Of a DNA stretch of 64,000 bases, positions 8,704 through 17,587 are shown piece by piece (position 1 is the stretch's first letter; each line of letters begins with the position of its first letter). The notes beneath the pieces are model-generated. The model was given only the letters and a program-made list of their open reading frames with translations, was not told where the DNA came from and did no database searches. The position numbers were made by a program, and so were the translations under genes. Source of the stretch: Robiginitalea sp. SC105 (lineage in GTDB: Bacteria > Bacteroidota > Bacteroidia > Flavobacteriales > Flavobacteriaceae). The stretch lies in the NCBI RefSeq assembly GCF_014243345.1, contig NZ_JACLZF010000001.1, positions 1,550,268 through 1,614,267 on the forward strand, given 5' to 3'.

Positions 8704-8925
8704 AGGGCGTTTTTCACAAAAGTAGAAAAACCAACCACTCCGGTTGGTGTGTTTCCCAATCCAATTGATTCCCACCCGGCGGATACAGACTCGATTTTGC
8801 CGTCTCCGCCCCGGGTTATTCATCGACAGAAACCAATCGTCTGTCCTTTGAAGCGGGCCTTTGGTCTTTATTCGTGTCAGTGGATACAAAGCCGGACTAC
8901 TTTTAGGGGAAACAATTGGTTTGCC

Positions 8926-9663
8926 ATGAAAACAAAAAAAGTCGTTCTGTTTTTGGTAGGGATGGTCTCGGCAATAAGCATCCATTGTTCCCGGGAAGAT
9001 GATGCAACCGACGAATTTTCTTTGCCACCTGCCCAACCTTCAGAGGAAAGCCCGGAGGCCCCACCGGAGTCTGTGCCCCCCGATTCAATCCCCGGACCCG
9101 ACCCCGAAAGCTCAGTTGCCGAACCTGCTATCTACTATAATGGATACGCCAATTACACCAATGCCCGGCTGATTGTCAACAGCGAGACCGTGTCTGTGGC
9201 CCCCGAATTTCAGTATGTGGTTGGATGTATGAACGGTAGTGACAACGCCTGGGGCTACGGCACAAATATTTCTGGGCTTCTGCTGCAAAACGATGGCGCC
9301 GTTTATGTTGGGACACAACAGGTTGGTTCCTGCTCACTGATGTACGTTTCCGGCGGGTTTATAGAATTCGAGCAATGGATTTACCGTTGGAACTTGGAAT
9401 ACACCATTGTCATAAACGATGGCAAACCCGACGAAATCGCGATTACCGGTACGGGGAGGGGGTCGCATATCTGGGAAATTCCTTACGATGCGTGGGTACA
9501 ATCGGATATCACTTTCGAGTACCATGGGGTACAAATCGAGGGGACCAGTAACTATGAAGGCAGTTTCAAATTGGAGGAGCGTTCTCCCAACCAAAAATAC
9601 AACCTGTCCGTTTCCGGAACGGCCACTCTGGAACGGGAACTGGAAATTCCGCTACCCCGCTGA
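8926..9663 (+). CDS. Putative surface lipoprotein, unknown function
   Basis: 245 aa from ATG 8926 (MKTKKVVLFLVGMVSAIS…). The signal peptide ends at a cysteine followed by SREDDATDE, an acidic stretch like the lipoprotein export signals of surface-exposed Bacteroidota lipoproteins. Residues ~30-65 are a Pro/Glu/Ser-rich linker. The remaining ~180 residues look all-beta with many Tyr/Trp/Gly (GNYxx-type turns, two internal cysteines). No family recognised. The frame stays open upstream to 8572, but that stretch is antisense to the methyltransferase and has no coding character. Monocistronic in appearance. Confidence 0.7.
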   Translation: MKTKKVVLFLVGMVSAISIHCSREDDATDEFSLPPAQPSEESPEAPPESVPPDSIPGPDPESSVAEPAIYYNGYANYTNARLIVNSETVSVAPEFQYVVGCMNGSDNAWGYGTNISGLLLQNDGAVYVGTQQVGSCSLMYVSGGFIEFEQWIYRWNLEYTIVINDGKPDEIAITGTGRGSHIWEIPYDAWVQSDITFEYHGVQIEGTSNYEGSFKLEERSPNQKYNLSVSGTATLERELEIPLPR

Positions 9664-9757
9664 TTTGTCCGAATGCCATTCCCGTGACACCAAATCTGCG
9701 AAGGGCCTCCCGGGAAATTTGCGCCCGGATTCCTACCTTGCCGGAAAATCATCCGCT

Positions 9758-10228
9758 ATGGAGATACAAATCCGACCCGCAACCAGGGAAGACCTGCCCG
9801 CATTGCTGGAACTGGAGCAGGCGCTTATCCGCGACGAGCGGCCGTTTGACCCGACCATCCGACCGGACCCGGTCCATTATTACAACCTCCCCGCACTCCT
9901 GGGCGACCCGGACACCCGGGTGGTGGTGGCAACTGCCGGGGGGCAGGTGGTAGCGACCGGTTATGCGACCAAAAAGGAACCCCGCCATTACCTGGACCAC
10001 CAGGCGTATGCCTATTTTGGTTTTATGTATACCCGCCCGGCCTTCCGGGGCCGGGGCATTAACGGCCGCATCATGGATGACCTCAGGCAATGGGCGGTTT
10101 CCAGGGGACTCACCGAAATCCGCCTCACCGTGTACAAGGGAAACGAACCCGCCATCCGGGCCTACGAGAAGGTGGGGTTCTCCGGGCATATCCTGGAAAT
10201 GCGGCTCCGGGCGGAAAAGGACCGGTAA
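9758..10228 (+). CDS. GNAT family N-acetyltransferase
   Basis: 156 aa. It begins IQIRPATREDLPALLELE, the GNAT N-terminal strand and helix. The acetyl-CoA pyrophosphate-binding motif is RPAFRGRGINGRIMDDL (R/QxxGxG/A) near residue 100, and YKGNEPAIRAYEKVGF is motif B, near 130. ATG 9758 was selected because upstream sequence in this frame overlaps the previous gene and lacks family character. Substrate unknown. It precedes kynureninase by 94 bp. Confidence 0.88.
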   Translation: MEIQIRPATREDLPALLELEQALIRDERPFDPTIRPDPVHYYNLPALLGDPDTRVVVATAGGQVVATGYATKKEPRHYLDHQAYAYFGFMYTRPAFRGRGINGRIMDDLRQWAVSRGLTEIRLTVYKGNEPAIRAYEKVGFSGHILEMRLRAEKDR

Positions 10229-10322
10229 CGGGCAAGCTTCTGCCCCCCGGCTCTGGGATATCGGTCGCTTCATCGTATTTTTACCTAAAATTTCCGACAG
10301 CCTGCAAAATACCCGAAAGCCC

Positions 10323-11597
10323 ATGACATTTGAGAATACGGAAGCCTTTGCCCGGGAACTGGATGCCCGGGACCCCCTGGCGCCCTATAGAAAAGAGTTC
10401 CTGTTTCCCCAGCACAACGGGGAGGACGTTATCTACTTCACCGGGAACTCCCTGGGGTTGCAGCCCAAAAGGGCGGCGGCACGTGTTGAACAAATCATGA
10501 AGGACTGGAAAGAGCTCGCCGTGGAAGGGCATTTCCGGGCCGAAAACCCCTGGTGGGAATACCATGAACAACTGGCACCCTACCTGGAAAAGATCGTGGG
10601 GGCGCGGGCAGGGGAAGTAACGGTCATGAATACCCTGACCGTGAACCTGCACCTGCTCATGGTTTCCTTCTACCGGCCCAGCGGGAAGCGCTATAAAATC
10701 CTGTGCGAGGAAAAGGCCTTTCCCTCCGACCAGTACATGCTGCAAAGCCAGCTCCGGTTCCACGGGTACGACCCGGAGGACGCCCTCATCGAGGTGCCCA
10801 AGCGGCCGGACGAACACCATTGGCGGACAGAGGATATCCTCGGTGTTATCGGGGAACACGCGGATTCCATCGCCCTGGTCCTGATGGGAGGGGTAAATTA
10901 CTACAACGGTCAGGTGCTGGACATGGCCGCCATTACCCGAGCTGGGCATGCAGCTGGCGCCCTGGTTGGCTGGGACCTCGCCCATGCCGCTGGCAATGTG
11001 CGCCTGGAGCTACACGACTGGGACGTGGATTTTGCGGCCTGGTGCAGCTATAAATACATGAACAGCGGCCCCGGGAACCTTTCCGGCGCCTTTATCCACG
11101 AGCGCCATATAGCGGACCAGACCCTGCAGCGGTTCGAGGGCTGGTGGGGCACCAAGAAGGAAACGCGTTTCCAGATGCGGCCGCAATTCGACCCCCTGCC
11201 TACCGCCGATGCCTGGCAACTCAGCAACCCCCCAGTCCTGGCCCTGGCGCCGTACCTGGCCTCCCTGGAGCTTTTTGACCAGGTGGGCATGGATGCCCTT
11301 ATCGAGAAGCGGGAACGCCTTACGGCTTACCTGGAGTTCATCCTGGGGGAGGTGGACAAACAGGTCGAAAGCCGCTTCGAAATCATCACCCCGGCCGACC
11401 GGGGCTGCCAGTTATCGGTTTTCCTGCACGGGGAGGGCCGGCCGTTGTTCGATTACCTGATGGAGCACGGGGTGGTCCCCGACTGGCGGGAGCCCAATGT
11501 GATCCGCCTGGCGCCGGCACCATTCTACTGTTCTTACCTGGATATGTACCGCTTTGGCCGGATCCTCCGGGAGGGCATTGAATCGGGGAGGGCCTGA
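10323..11597 (+). CDS. kynU: Kynureninase
   Basis: 424 aa PLP enzyme that cleaves kynurenine or 3-hydroxykynurenine to (3-hydroxy)anthranilate and alanine. Family signatures: FTGNSLGLQPK at the N-terminus, GHFRAENPWWEYHE, WDLAHAAGN (the Asp near the PLP pyridine), the Schiff-base lysine K244 in CSYKYMNSGPG, and WWGTKKETRF. Length equals typical kynureninases. TATTTTTA at 10276-10283 is a near-consensus -7 element. Kynurenine 3-monooxygenase lies 6 kb away at 17588; together they fit tryptophan-to-NAD synthesis. The genes for tryptophan dioxygenase and 3-HAA dioxygenase are not in the window. Confidence 0.96.
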   Translation: MTFENTEAFARELDARDPLAPYRKEFLFPQHNGEDVIYFTGNSLGLQPKRAAARVEQIMKDWKELAVEGHFRAENPWWEYHEQLAPYLEKIVGARAGEVTVMNTLTVNLHLLMVSFYRPSGKRYKILCEEKAFPSDQYMLQSQLRFHGYDPEDALIEVPKRPDEHHWRTEDILGVIGEHADSIALVLMGGVNYYNGQVLDMAAITRAGHAAGALVGWDLAHAAGNVRLELHDWDVDFAAWCSYKYMNSGPGNLSGAFIHERHIADQTLQRFEGWWGTKKETRFQMRPQFDPLPTADAWQLSNPPVLALAPYLASLELFDQVGMDALIEKRERLTAYLEFILGEVDKQVESRFEIITPADRGCQLSVFLHGEGRPLFDYLMEHGVVPDWREPNVIRLAPAPFYCSYLDMYRFGRILREGIESGRA

Positions 11598-11735
11598 ACC
11601 CTGCGGGCATCCGGACCCGGCCCTTGGTATGCACGTCGCCACGGGGACCCTGGCAGGACGCAGTGGCCTTGCAGCTGTGTAGCTCGTATTTCGGATTTTA
11701 GTACTATTTTGGCCCGTTGATTTAACCGACCAGGC

Positions 11736-12887
11736 ATGAAATCCCTGCGACTGATCCTGACCCACCCCCGCTATTTTGCCCCTGCCTGGGTTTTCGCCAG
11801 CCTGAACATCTGGTTTGGTACCTGGGCCATCTATATCCCCACCGTACAGGCCCGCCTGGGGATCGACAAGGCCAAACTCGGGCTCGCCATCTTTTTCCTG
11901 AGCCTTGGGGTGTTCACCGTTTTCCCGGTAGCCTCCCGCATCATCAACCGGCTGGGGGTGGGCCGCGCCACCTGGCTGGGGGTCCTCGCCTGCAGCCTTT
12001 TTGCTTTTTTCCCCCTTATCGCCCCGAATTATTATGCGCTGGTGGCCTCCCTCTTCTTTTTCGGCCTGTCCAACGGCTTTACGGACATTGCGATGAACAC
12101 GCTGGTTACCGAGATCGAAAAGGAGGACCGGCAGAATTTCATGTCCGCCGCCCACGGGTTTTTCAGCCTGGGCGGGGTGCTGGCGGGATTGGGGAGTTTC
12201 CTCATTCCGCTAATCGGGAGCCCTGCCATCCACATGACCGGGGTGATCCTGGGCGTGCTGGTGGTCAACGCCCTGTTGCGAAAACACTATTACCACCTGA
12301 TTGCCGCCCCGGTCGAAAAGGAGGGGTTCAGCCTGAAGCTGTTCCGCCCGCTGCTGATCCTGGGCATCATCTCCTTTGTGGTCATGGGGGGCGAGGGCGC
12401 CGTGGTGGACTGGAGCGGGCTCTACCTGAAGGAGGTGGTCGGCAGTCCGGAATTCCTCTGGGGGTCCGGGTTCCTGGCTTTTTCGGTTACGATGACCCTG
12501 GGGCGGTTTCTGGGGGATGGCATCAGCGCTCGCATCGGGTCGGTCCGCATCGTGGCCGCCGGTAGTTTTATCGCCGTGCTGGGGTACCTGTCCGTACTTT
12601 GGGCACACCCGGTGGCGGCCATTGCCGGCTTTGCCCTGGTCGGGCTGGGCTTTTCGGTAATCATCCCGGAACTCTTCCGCATCGGGGGGAATGTAAGGGG
12701 TGTAGAGTCCTCCAAAGGGGTCGCCTTTATAGCCGGGACGGGCTATACCGGCTTCCTGGCCGCCCCGCCCGTGCTGGGCTACCTGGCCGAGGCCTTTGGC
12801 CTGCGCATCAGTTTCTGGGTATTGCTGGCCTGTGCTGCCCTCGTACTACTGGCCACCGGTGTCCTGAAAAAACGCGAATCCCGGTAA
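11736..12887 (+). CDS. MFS transporter, YbjJ-like
   Basis: 383 aa with about 12 hydrophobic segments. The loop between TM2 and TM3 has SRIINRLGVGRATWLG (motif A-like), and NGFTDIAMNTLVTEIEK with the AHGFFSLGG segment is the pattern of the YbjJ/fucose-permease-like MFS branch. The middle of the protein contains a polar loop of ~30 residues as in 6+6 MFS proteins. The substrate is not predictable; sugars or small drugs are carried by relatives. It may be co-transcribed with kynU (138-bp gap) or stand alone. Confidence 0.85.
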   Translation: MKSLRLILTHPRYFAPAWVFASLNIWFGTWAIYIPTVQARLGIDKAKLGLAIFFLSLGVFTVFPVASRIINRLGVGRATWLGVLACSLFAFFPLIAPNYYALVASLFFFGLSNGFTDIAMNTLVTEIEKEDRQNFMSAAHGFFSLGGVLAGLGSFLIPLIGSPAIHMTGVILGVLVVNALLRKHYYHLIAAPVEKEGFSLKLFRPLLILGIISFVVMGGEGAVVDWSGLYLKEVVGSPEFLWGSGFLAFSVTMTLGRFLGDGISARIGSVRIVAAGSFIAVLGYLSVLWAHPVAAIAGFALVGLGFSVIIPELFRIGGNVRGVESSKGVAFIAGTGYTGFLAAPPVLGYLAEAFGLRISFWVLLACAALVLLATGVLKKRESR

Positions 12888-12892
12888 TCCCA

Positions 12893-13573
12893 TTATTCCA
12901 CCTCGACGTTCGTAAAGTAGAGTTTAAACCCCTGGGGGTTCTGGTGCATGGTGGAAATCTTCAGGCCGTTTTTGGTCTGGTATCCTTCCCAGGTAGCGGC
13001 GAGGTTGGGCTCCGGCTGGTTGCCGCGGCGGAACACCCATTCGGCCACCAGGGAATCCTCCCCGATATAGAAGTCGTATGCGTCCCCGGGGGTATACCCG
13101 CCTTCATTCCCATAGACAATGGTGAGTTTCGGCATGATCTTGCCCGAGATGGGTGCCTGGGCCCCTTCTTCCATTTCCCACTCAAAACTGTTGCGGTCCC
13201 ACATCCACTGATAGGGTGCCAGCAACCAGTATTTGTCATTGACAAAACCCGCATCCGCGTCCATGAGGGTGGAATCGACCGCTGAACGGAGGAAGGTGAG
13301 GGTATCGGTGGCGGTGATCCGGGTAACGCGGTTTTCGGCAGGGTTCCAGATCCAGGACCGCTCGTAGTGGGAGGTGTCCCGGTCCACATTGAAAGTGAAC
13401 CTGATTTCGCTAACATCCTTCCAGTTGCCGTAGCCGTGGGCCGCTGCCAGCCGGTCCAGGTCATCCATGGGGGGCTGCTGGGCCGCCTCGGCCGGCATTT
13501 CATCCTGTTTGGGGGCTTCTTTGCAGGCTCCGGCGAGAACCAGGAGGCAAACAATAAAAATTCGGGTGTGCAT
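12893..13573 (-). CDS. Putative lipoprotein, unknown function
   Basis: 226 aa with a clear lipobox (VLAGAC, Cys at residue 17) followed by a charged linker. The mature part repeats beta-strand motifs rich in Trp/Asp (RSWIWNPAENRVTRIT, YDFYIGEDSLVAEWVFRRG, NGLKISTMHQNPQG) that recall outer-membrane-lipoprotein-sorting (LolA/LolB-like) folds, but I could not assign a family. TATATTTG (minus strand 13597-13590) is an exact -7 element 17 bp upstream of the ATG. It converges on the MFS gene (5-bp gap) and is divergent from clpP. Confidence 0.72.
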   Translation of the reverse strand: MHTRIFIVCLLVLAGACKEAPKQDEMPAEAAQQPPMDDLDRLAAAHGYGNWKDVSEIRFTFNVDRDTSHYERSWIWNPAENRVTRITATDTLTFLRSAVDSTLMDADAGFVNDKYWLLAPYQWMWDRNSFEWEMEEGAQAPISGKIMPKLTIVYGNEGGYTPGDAYDFYIGEDSLVAEWVFRRGNQPEPNLAATWEGYQTKNGLKISTMHQNPQGFKLYFTNVEVE

Positions 13574-13687
13574 AGTTTTTGGTTTGTTTCAAATATACAG
13601 TGTTTTCAATTGAGTTATGTGCCGGGAGATCCGCCTGCAGGTATTCTGATAATTTGATTATTTTTGCCCCTAAACCCACAACGGTCT

Positions 13688-14236
13688 ATGAGCGCTAAAA
13701 AAGGAAAGATACAGGAACAAATCGATGCCAGGATGCTGGAGGAACGCAAGGTGTTCCTCTGGGGCCAGGTAGACGACGATTCGGCCAAACACGTAATTGA
13801 CCGGTTATTATACCTGGACCTTCAGAACAACAAGGAAATCCAATTATATATCAACAGTCCCGGCGGATACGTCACCTCCGGTTTTTCCATTTACGACACC
13901 ATGAAGTCGCTGAAGAGCCCAGTGTCCACCATCTGTTCCGGACTTGCGGCCTCCATGGGTTCCATCCTGCTGTCGGCCGGCAAAAAAGGCCGGCGTTTTG
14001 TCCAGCCCCATGCCCGGGTGATGATCCACCAGCCCAGCGGCGGGGCCAGAGGACAGGCTTCAAATATAGAGATACAGGCAAAGGAGATCCTCAAGACCCG
14101 GGAGATCGGGGCACGGATCCTTGCGGAGAATTGCGGGCAGCCCTTTGAGAAGATCATGAAGGATTTCAACCGGGACTACTGGATGGATGCCCAGGAATCT
14201 GTCAAATACGGCATCGTGGACGGCATTCTGGAATAG
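13688..14236 (+). CDS. clpP: ClpP-family serine protease subunit
   Basis: 182 aa. Catalytic triad S89 (GLAASMGS), H114 (MIHQPSGG) and D163 (NRDYWMDA); the 25- and 49-residue spacings equal those of E. coli ClpP (S97/H122/D171). It is slightly short at the N-terminus. ATG 13688 is preferred over an in-frame TTG at 13664, because that TTG is inside an exact -7 element (TATTTTTG, 13659-13666). ClpP tetradecamers degrade proteins fed by ClpX/ClpC. No clpX or tig adjoins it, so this is probably a second ClpP rather than the tig-clpP-clpX copy. A bidirectional terminator follows. Confidence 0.93.
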   Translation: MSAKKGKIQEQIDARMLEERKVFLWGQVDDDSAKHVIDRLLYLDLQNNKEIQLYINSPGGYVTSGFSIYDTMKSLKSPVSTICSGLAASMGSILLSAGKKGRRFVQPHARVMIHQPSGGARGQASNIEIQAKEILKTREIGARILAENCGQPFEKIMKDFNRDYWMDAQESVKYGIVDGILE

Positions 14237-14270
14237 CGGCCTGCCGGAACAGGCATGGACTGAAATCGAA

Positions 14271-14304
14271 AAGACCTTCCGGGCTTGGGCCGGGAAGGTC
14301 TTTT
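14271..14304. terminator. Bidirectional terminator between clpP and the photolyase operon
   Basis: A 10-bp perfect stem AAGACCTTCC / GGAAGGTCTT (14271-14280 with 14293-14302) around a 12-nt GC-rich loop, with T-rich flanks on both strands (TTTTCTT on plus; TTTTCGATTT on minus). It lies 35 bp after the clpP stop and 113 bp after the end of the convergent photolyase gene. Confidence 0.85.
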
Positions 14305-14416
14305 CTTGCATATATAGCGTCGCCGTGGCGTTGTTTTCTATTGTATATACGACCCAGTAGCGGGTCCCGGTTCGCGGGGCTGTGTTAAGAATTTGTGAAA
14401 ACCGCCCTTGCTGCGC

Positions 14417-15949
14417 TCAAAAGCGCTCCGGATGCGCGATAACCGATTGCGCCCGCTTTTTCAGGGCTTCCAGTTCCCCTGCATCCATCTTCTCCAACAG
14501 CCGGTACATCATCCCCATCCTCGGGTTGCTTTTGAGCAGTTCCTTTTTCGAATCCAGGAAGTTCCAGTAGAGGGCGTTGAAGGGGCAGGCTTTTTCACCG
14601 GTTTTCTCCGAAGCGCTGTAGTGGCACCCGCTGCAGTAGTTGCTCATTTTCCGGATGTAGTTGGCACTGCTCACATAGGGTTTGGTCGCTACCAGGCCCC
14701 CGTCTGCAAACTGGCTCATGCCCCGGGTGTTGGGGAGTTCCACCCACTGCACCGCGTCGATGTAGATGCCCAGGTACCAGGCGTCCACCTGTTCCGGGTC
14801 CGTCTGGGTGAGCAGCGCGTAATTGCCGGTGACCATCAGTCGCTGGATGTGGTGGGCATAGGCGGTTTCCAGGCTCTGGCCAATGGCGTGGCTCAGGCAG
14901 TTCATCCGGGTGTCCCCTGTCCAGAAAAACCCTGGTAGCGGGTTTGTGTTATCCAGTTTGTTCAGCGAAGCATAGCCGGGCATCTCCTTCCAGTACATAC
15001 CCCGCATGTATTCCCTCCAGCCCAGTATCTGGCGGATAAACCCCTCGGTATCCGACAGGTCCAGTGTATCGGAATTTTCCCTGTAATGCGCCTCCACCCG
15101 GTCTACCACCTCCCTGGGGGAGAGCATCTTGGTGTTGAGCGCAAAGGACAGGCGCGAATGGAACAGGTAGGACTGCTGCGTATCCATGGCATCCTGGAAA
15201 TCCCCGAAGTGTACCAGCAAGGAATCGCAGAAGTGCCTGAGCACAGCCAGGCTGTCTGCCCGGGAGGTAGGCCAGTTGAAGCTGGCGGCATCGGCGGTCC
15301 CCAGGGTTTTGATGCCCGCATCACGGATTTCTTTTTCAAGGTCGGTCAGGTCTTTCCGGAAACCGCGTTCATGGGGGATCTCAGGATCGCCCTTCCATTT
15401 TTTCCGGTTTTCCTTGTCGTAATTCCACTGCCCGCCCAGGGGTTGGTCCCCGTCCATCAGCACGCTGTGTTTCCGCCGCATCCTCCGGTAAAATGGCTCC
15501 ATCACGCATTGCTTGCGGCCCTTGAAGAAGTTGGCCAGTTCTTCCCGGTGGGTATAAAAATGTTCCGTATCCACGGCGTCCGTCTCGCAATCCAGGGAGT
15601 TGCAGAGTTCCCGCAACTGCTGGTCCAGGCGGAATTCATCCGGCAGCTGGTATTCGAAGCGGCCGGCGGCTTCCTCCCCGAGGACCTTGCGGATCAGGGC
15701 GGGCAGTTCCTGGGGGTTCTCCGGGTCGGAGATTTTAAAATAGCGAACCCTGTAACCCCTTTCTTCCAGATAGGTTGCAAAATTGCGCATGGAGGCAAAA
15801 AAGCCCAGTACTTTCTGGATATGGTGCCTCACGTAATCCGTTTCCTGACGCATCTCGGCCATCAGGTAAACGACCTCCCGGTCCTTTTCGGAAAACCAGC
15901 TATGGGAGTGGTTCAGCTGGTCTCCCAGGAGTAGGCGAAGTGTTTTCAT
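14417..15949 (-). CDS. phrB: Iron-sulfur bacterial (6-4) photolyase/cryptochrome (FeS-BCP, PhrB type)
   Basis: 510 aa, matching the 507-aa Agrobacterium PhrB. The four [4Fe-4S] ligands are visible at C351, C439, C442 (YCSGCHY) and C455 (KACPF); these are the PhrB positions 350/438/441/454 shifted by one, which is decisive for the subclass. The N-terminal TLRLLLGDQLN and the FAD-domain segment ETAYAHHIQRLMVTGNYALL also fit. Known members repair (6-4) photoproducts with FAD and a lumazine antenna. The ATG overlaps the stop of the upstream DASH gene by 4 bp (ATGA), so translation is probably coupled. It ends against the bidirectional terminator. Confidence 0.95.
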   Translation of the reverse strand: MKTLRLLLGDQLNHSHSWFSEKDREVVYLMAEMRQETDYVRHHIQKVLGFFASMRNFATYLEERGYRVRYFKISDPENPQELPALIRKVLGEEAAGRFEYQLPDEFRLDQQLRELCNSLDCETDAVDTEHFYTHREELANFFKGRKQCVMEPFYRRMRRKHSVLMDGDQPLGGQWNYDKENRKKWKGDPEIPHERGFRKDLTDLEKEIRDAGIKTLGTADAASFNWPTSRADSLAVLRHFCDSLLVHFGDFQDAMDTQQSYLFHSRLSFALNTKMLSPREVVDRVEAHYRENSDTLDLSDTEGFIRQILGWREYMRGMYWKEMPGYASLNKLDNTNPLPGFFWTGDTRMNCLSHAIGQSLETAYAHHIQRLMVTGNYALLTQTDPEQVDAWYLGIYIDAVQWVELPNTRGMSQFADGGLVATKPYVSSANYIRKMSNYCSGCHYSASEKTGEKACPFNALYWNFLDSKKELLKSNPRMGMMYRLLEKMDAGELEALKKRAQSVIAHPERF

Positions 15950-17319
15950 GGTTCGGGTCCGTCATTAAAGAGTGTGGGTTGCAGCCAGAGCCGCCGGAAT
16001 TTCCCGCTGGCGTCATACCGGTTCGCCTGCAGGTCGGGGTTGAAGCTCCTGTTGCGGGGGTCATTTCCCACCGTACTGTTGTACATCCAGTTGCCCCAGT
16101 TGCTGTGTACGTCGTAATCCAGCAACAGGTACTGGAACCAGGCTGCGCCAACCCGCCAGTCCTGGCCGAGGTTCTGGGACCAGTAGCTTGCCACGTTCTG
16201 GCGGCCCCGGTTGCTCATCCACCCGGTTTGTGCCAGTTCGAGCATGTTGGCATTGATAAAGTCGTTTCCGGTTTCCCCCCGGGACCACTGGTCAAAGGCG
16301 GCCTGGGAAGACTCCCAGCGGACCTCTTTCTCCTGTAGGCCCCCGCTGTAAAAGATTTTAGGCCCGTGTTTCAGGGATACGTATTTGAAATAATCCCGCC
16401 AGATGAGCTCAAATACCAGCCAGTAGGTATCCTGGTTCCGCTCCACCTCCCGCTCATAGTTGCGGACCTGATGGTAAATTTCCCGGGCGGAAATCGATCC
16501 ATTGGCCAGCCAGGGCGAAAACTTGCTGCTGTAGCGGGTACCCACCAGGCCGTTCCGGGTGTGTTTGTAGGTGCTCAGGTAGCGGTTTTCCCAGAAATAG
16601 TCGTTCAGTCGATCCCAGGCAGCCGACGCCCCACCCCGGAAGGGGAAGGCGGTCCGGGAATCCCGGACCGGTGCGGGGATGCCAAAGGCTTCCCATCCGG
16701 GTATGCCGGAATCCGTTTCCCCGCCAAAGCAATCGGCCCTTTTTTCGGGAGGCCCCAGCGGCTCCCGCACCCTGGACTGTTTTTCGCATTTTTTCCGGAA
16801 CCCGGTAAAAACCTCCGGGACCTCTTCAAACGACTCGTAGGGGAGGTCTTCGGGCAGGAACAGGAATTGTCCGTAATGTTCCCGCAGGGGGACCCCCGCC
16901 GGCAACTGCGCCCGTACCGCATCCCGGACTGCACATTCATCCCGTGTCCATTCCCGCTGCAGGTGGACTTCATCCACGCCGTATTGCCGTACGAGCCCGG
17001 GGAGGCAGTCCTCCGGTCGTCCGAAAAACAGGTGCAGGGCAATGTTTTTACTGCCAAGGGCTTCCTGCAGGTCCCTGACTGATTCCCTGAGGAAGGCCGT
17101 CCGGTAGGGCCCCTGCCGGACGATCCCGAAATCTCCGGGCTCCAATTCCCGGGGGTCGAAGCAGTAGGCAGCCAGCACCTGCGGGGCCCTGCAGGCCTGC
17201 AGGAGGCCCGGGTTATCCGTTATCCGCAGGTCATTGCGGAACCAGTAGAGTGCTGTTTTCACGGGCGTATCATTTTCAATGGGGGGGCTGCTTTCATGGG
17301 TTTCATGGGTCTTTGGCAT
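15946..17319 (-). CDS. Cryptochrome DASH family protein
   Basis: About 457 aa. N-terminal photolyase alpha/beta domain ([27 protein letters not shown]), then the FAD-binding helical domain with [38 protein letters not shown] and [22 protein letters not shown], all typical of CRY-DASH. Known DASH proteins repair cyclobutane dimers in single-stranded DNA and may signal light. The start is uncertain: ATG 17319, GTG 17352 and GTG 17262 are in frame. ATG 17319 overlaps the upstream DUF2256 gene by 17 bp. Second gene of a three-gene light-related operon. Confidence 0.93.
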   Translation of the reverse strand: MPKTHETHESSPPIENDTPVKTALYWFRNDLRITDNPGLLQACRAPQVLAAYCFDPRELEPGDFGIVRQGPYRTAFLRESVRDLQEALGSKNIALHLFFGRPEDCLPGLVRQYGVDEVHLQREWTRDECAVRDAVRAQLPAGVPLREHYGQFLFLPEDLPYESFEEVPEVFTGFRKKCEKQSRVREPLGPPEKRADCFGGETDSGIPGWEAFGIPAPVRDSRTAFPFRGGASAAWDRLNDYFWENRYLSTYKHTRNGLVGTRYSSKFSPWLANGSISAREIYHQVRNYEREVERNQDTYWLVFELIWRDYFKYVSLKHGPKIFYSGGLQEKEVRWESSQAAFDQWSRGETGNDFINANMLELAQTGWMSNRGRQNVASYWSQNLGQDWRVGAAWFQYLLLDYDVHSNWGNWMYNSTVGNDPRNRSFNPDLQANRYDASGKFRRLWLQPTLFNDGPEP

Positions 17320-17458
17320 TGACGGGGGACCGGTTCCGCCGGCATTTTTCACTGCAATAGACTACCGAATCCCAGTTCAGCTTCCATTTCTTCCGCCAGG
17401 AAAAGGTGCGCTGGCATACCGGGCAGGTTTTTTGGGGCAGGTGGGGCTTGGCGTGCAT
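17303..17458 (-). CDS. DUF2256 zinc-ribbon mini-protein
   Basis: 51 aa, too short for common gene-calling thresholds. It reads [16 protein letters not shown] then [10 protein letters not shown]: two Cys pairs (CPVC and CSEKC) for one zinc, the full DUF2256 signature. DUF2256 genes are widely found beside cryptochrome/photolyase genes in bacteria; the role is unknown. Here the 3' end overlaps the start of the DASH gene, so it is the first cistron of the operon. The divergent gene is kmo, whose start is 130 bp away. Confidence 0.9.
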   Translation of the reverse strand: MHAKPHLPQKTCPVCQRTFSWRKKWKLNWDSVVYCSEKCRRNRSPVNAKDP

Positions 17459-17587
17459 ATTGTTTATTAAAAGTAGTTATTATTTAAACAAAAAATTGTT
17501 AGCAAATCCCTAAAACACCTGGGACGGGCAACCCGGGACCCAATAAGCCATCTGGTTTTAGTAACTTTACCTATCTAACCGGCATTT

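Noticed and set aside
8572-8925. N-terminal extension of the lipoprotein gene
   Set aside because: The stretch is antisense to the methyltransferase, and the signal peptide starts at 8926.
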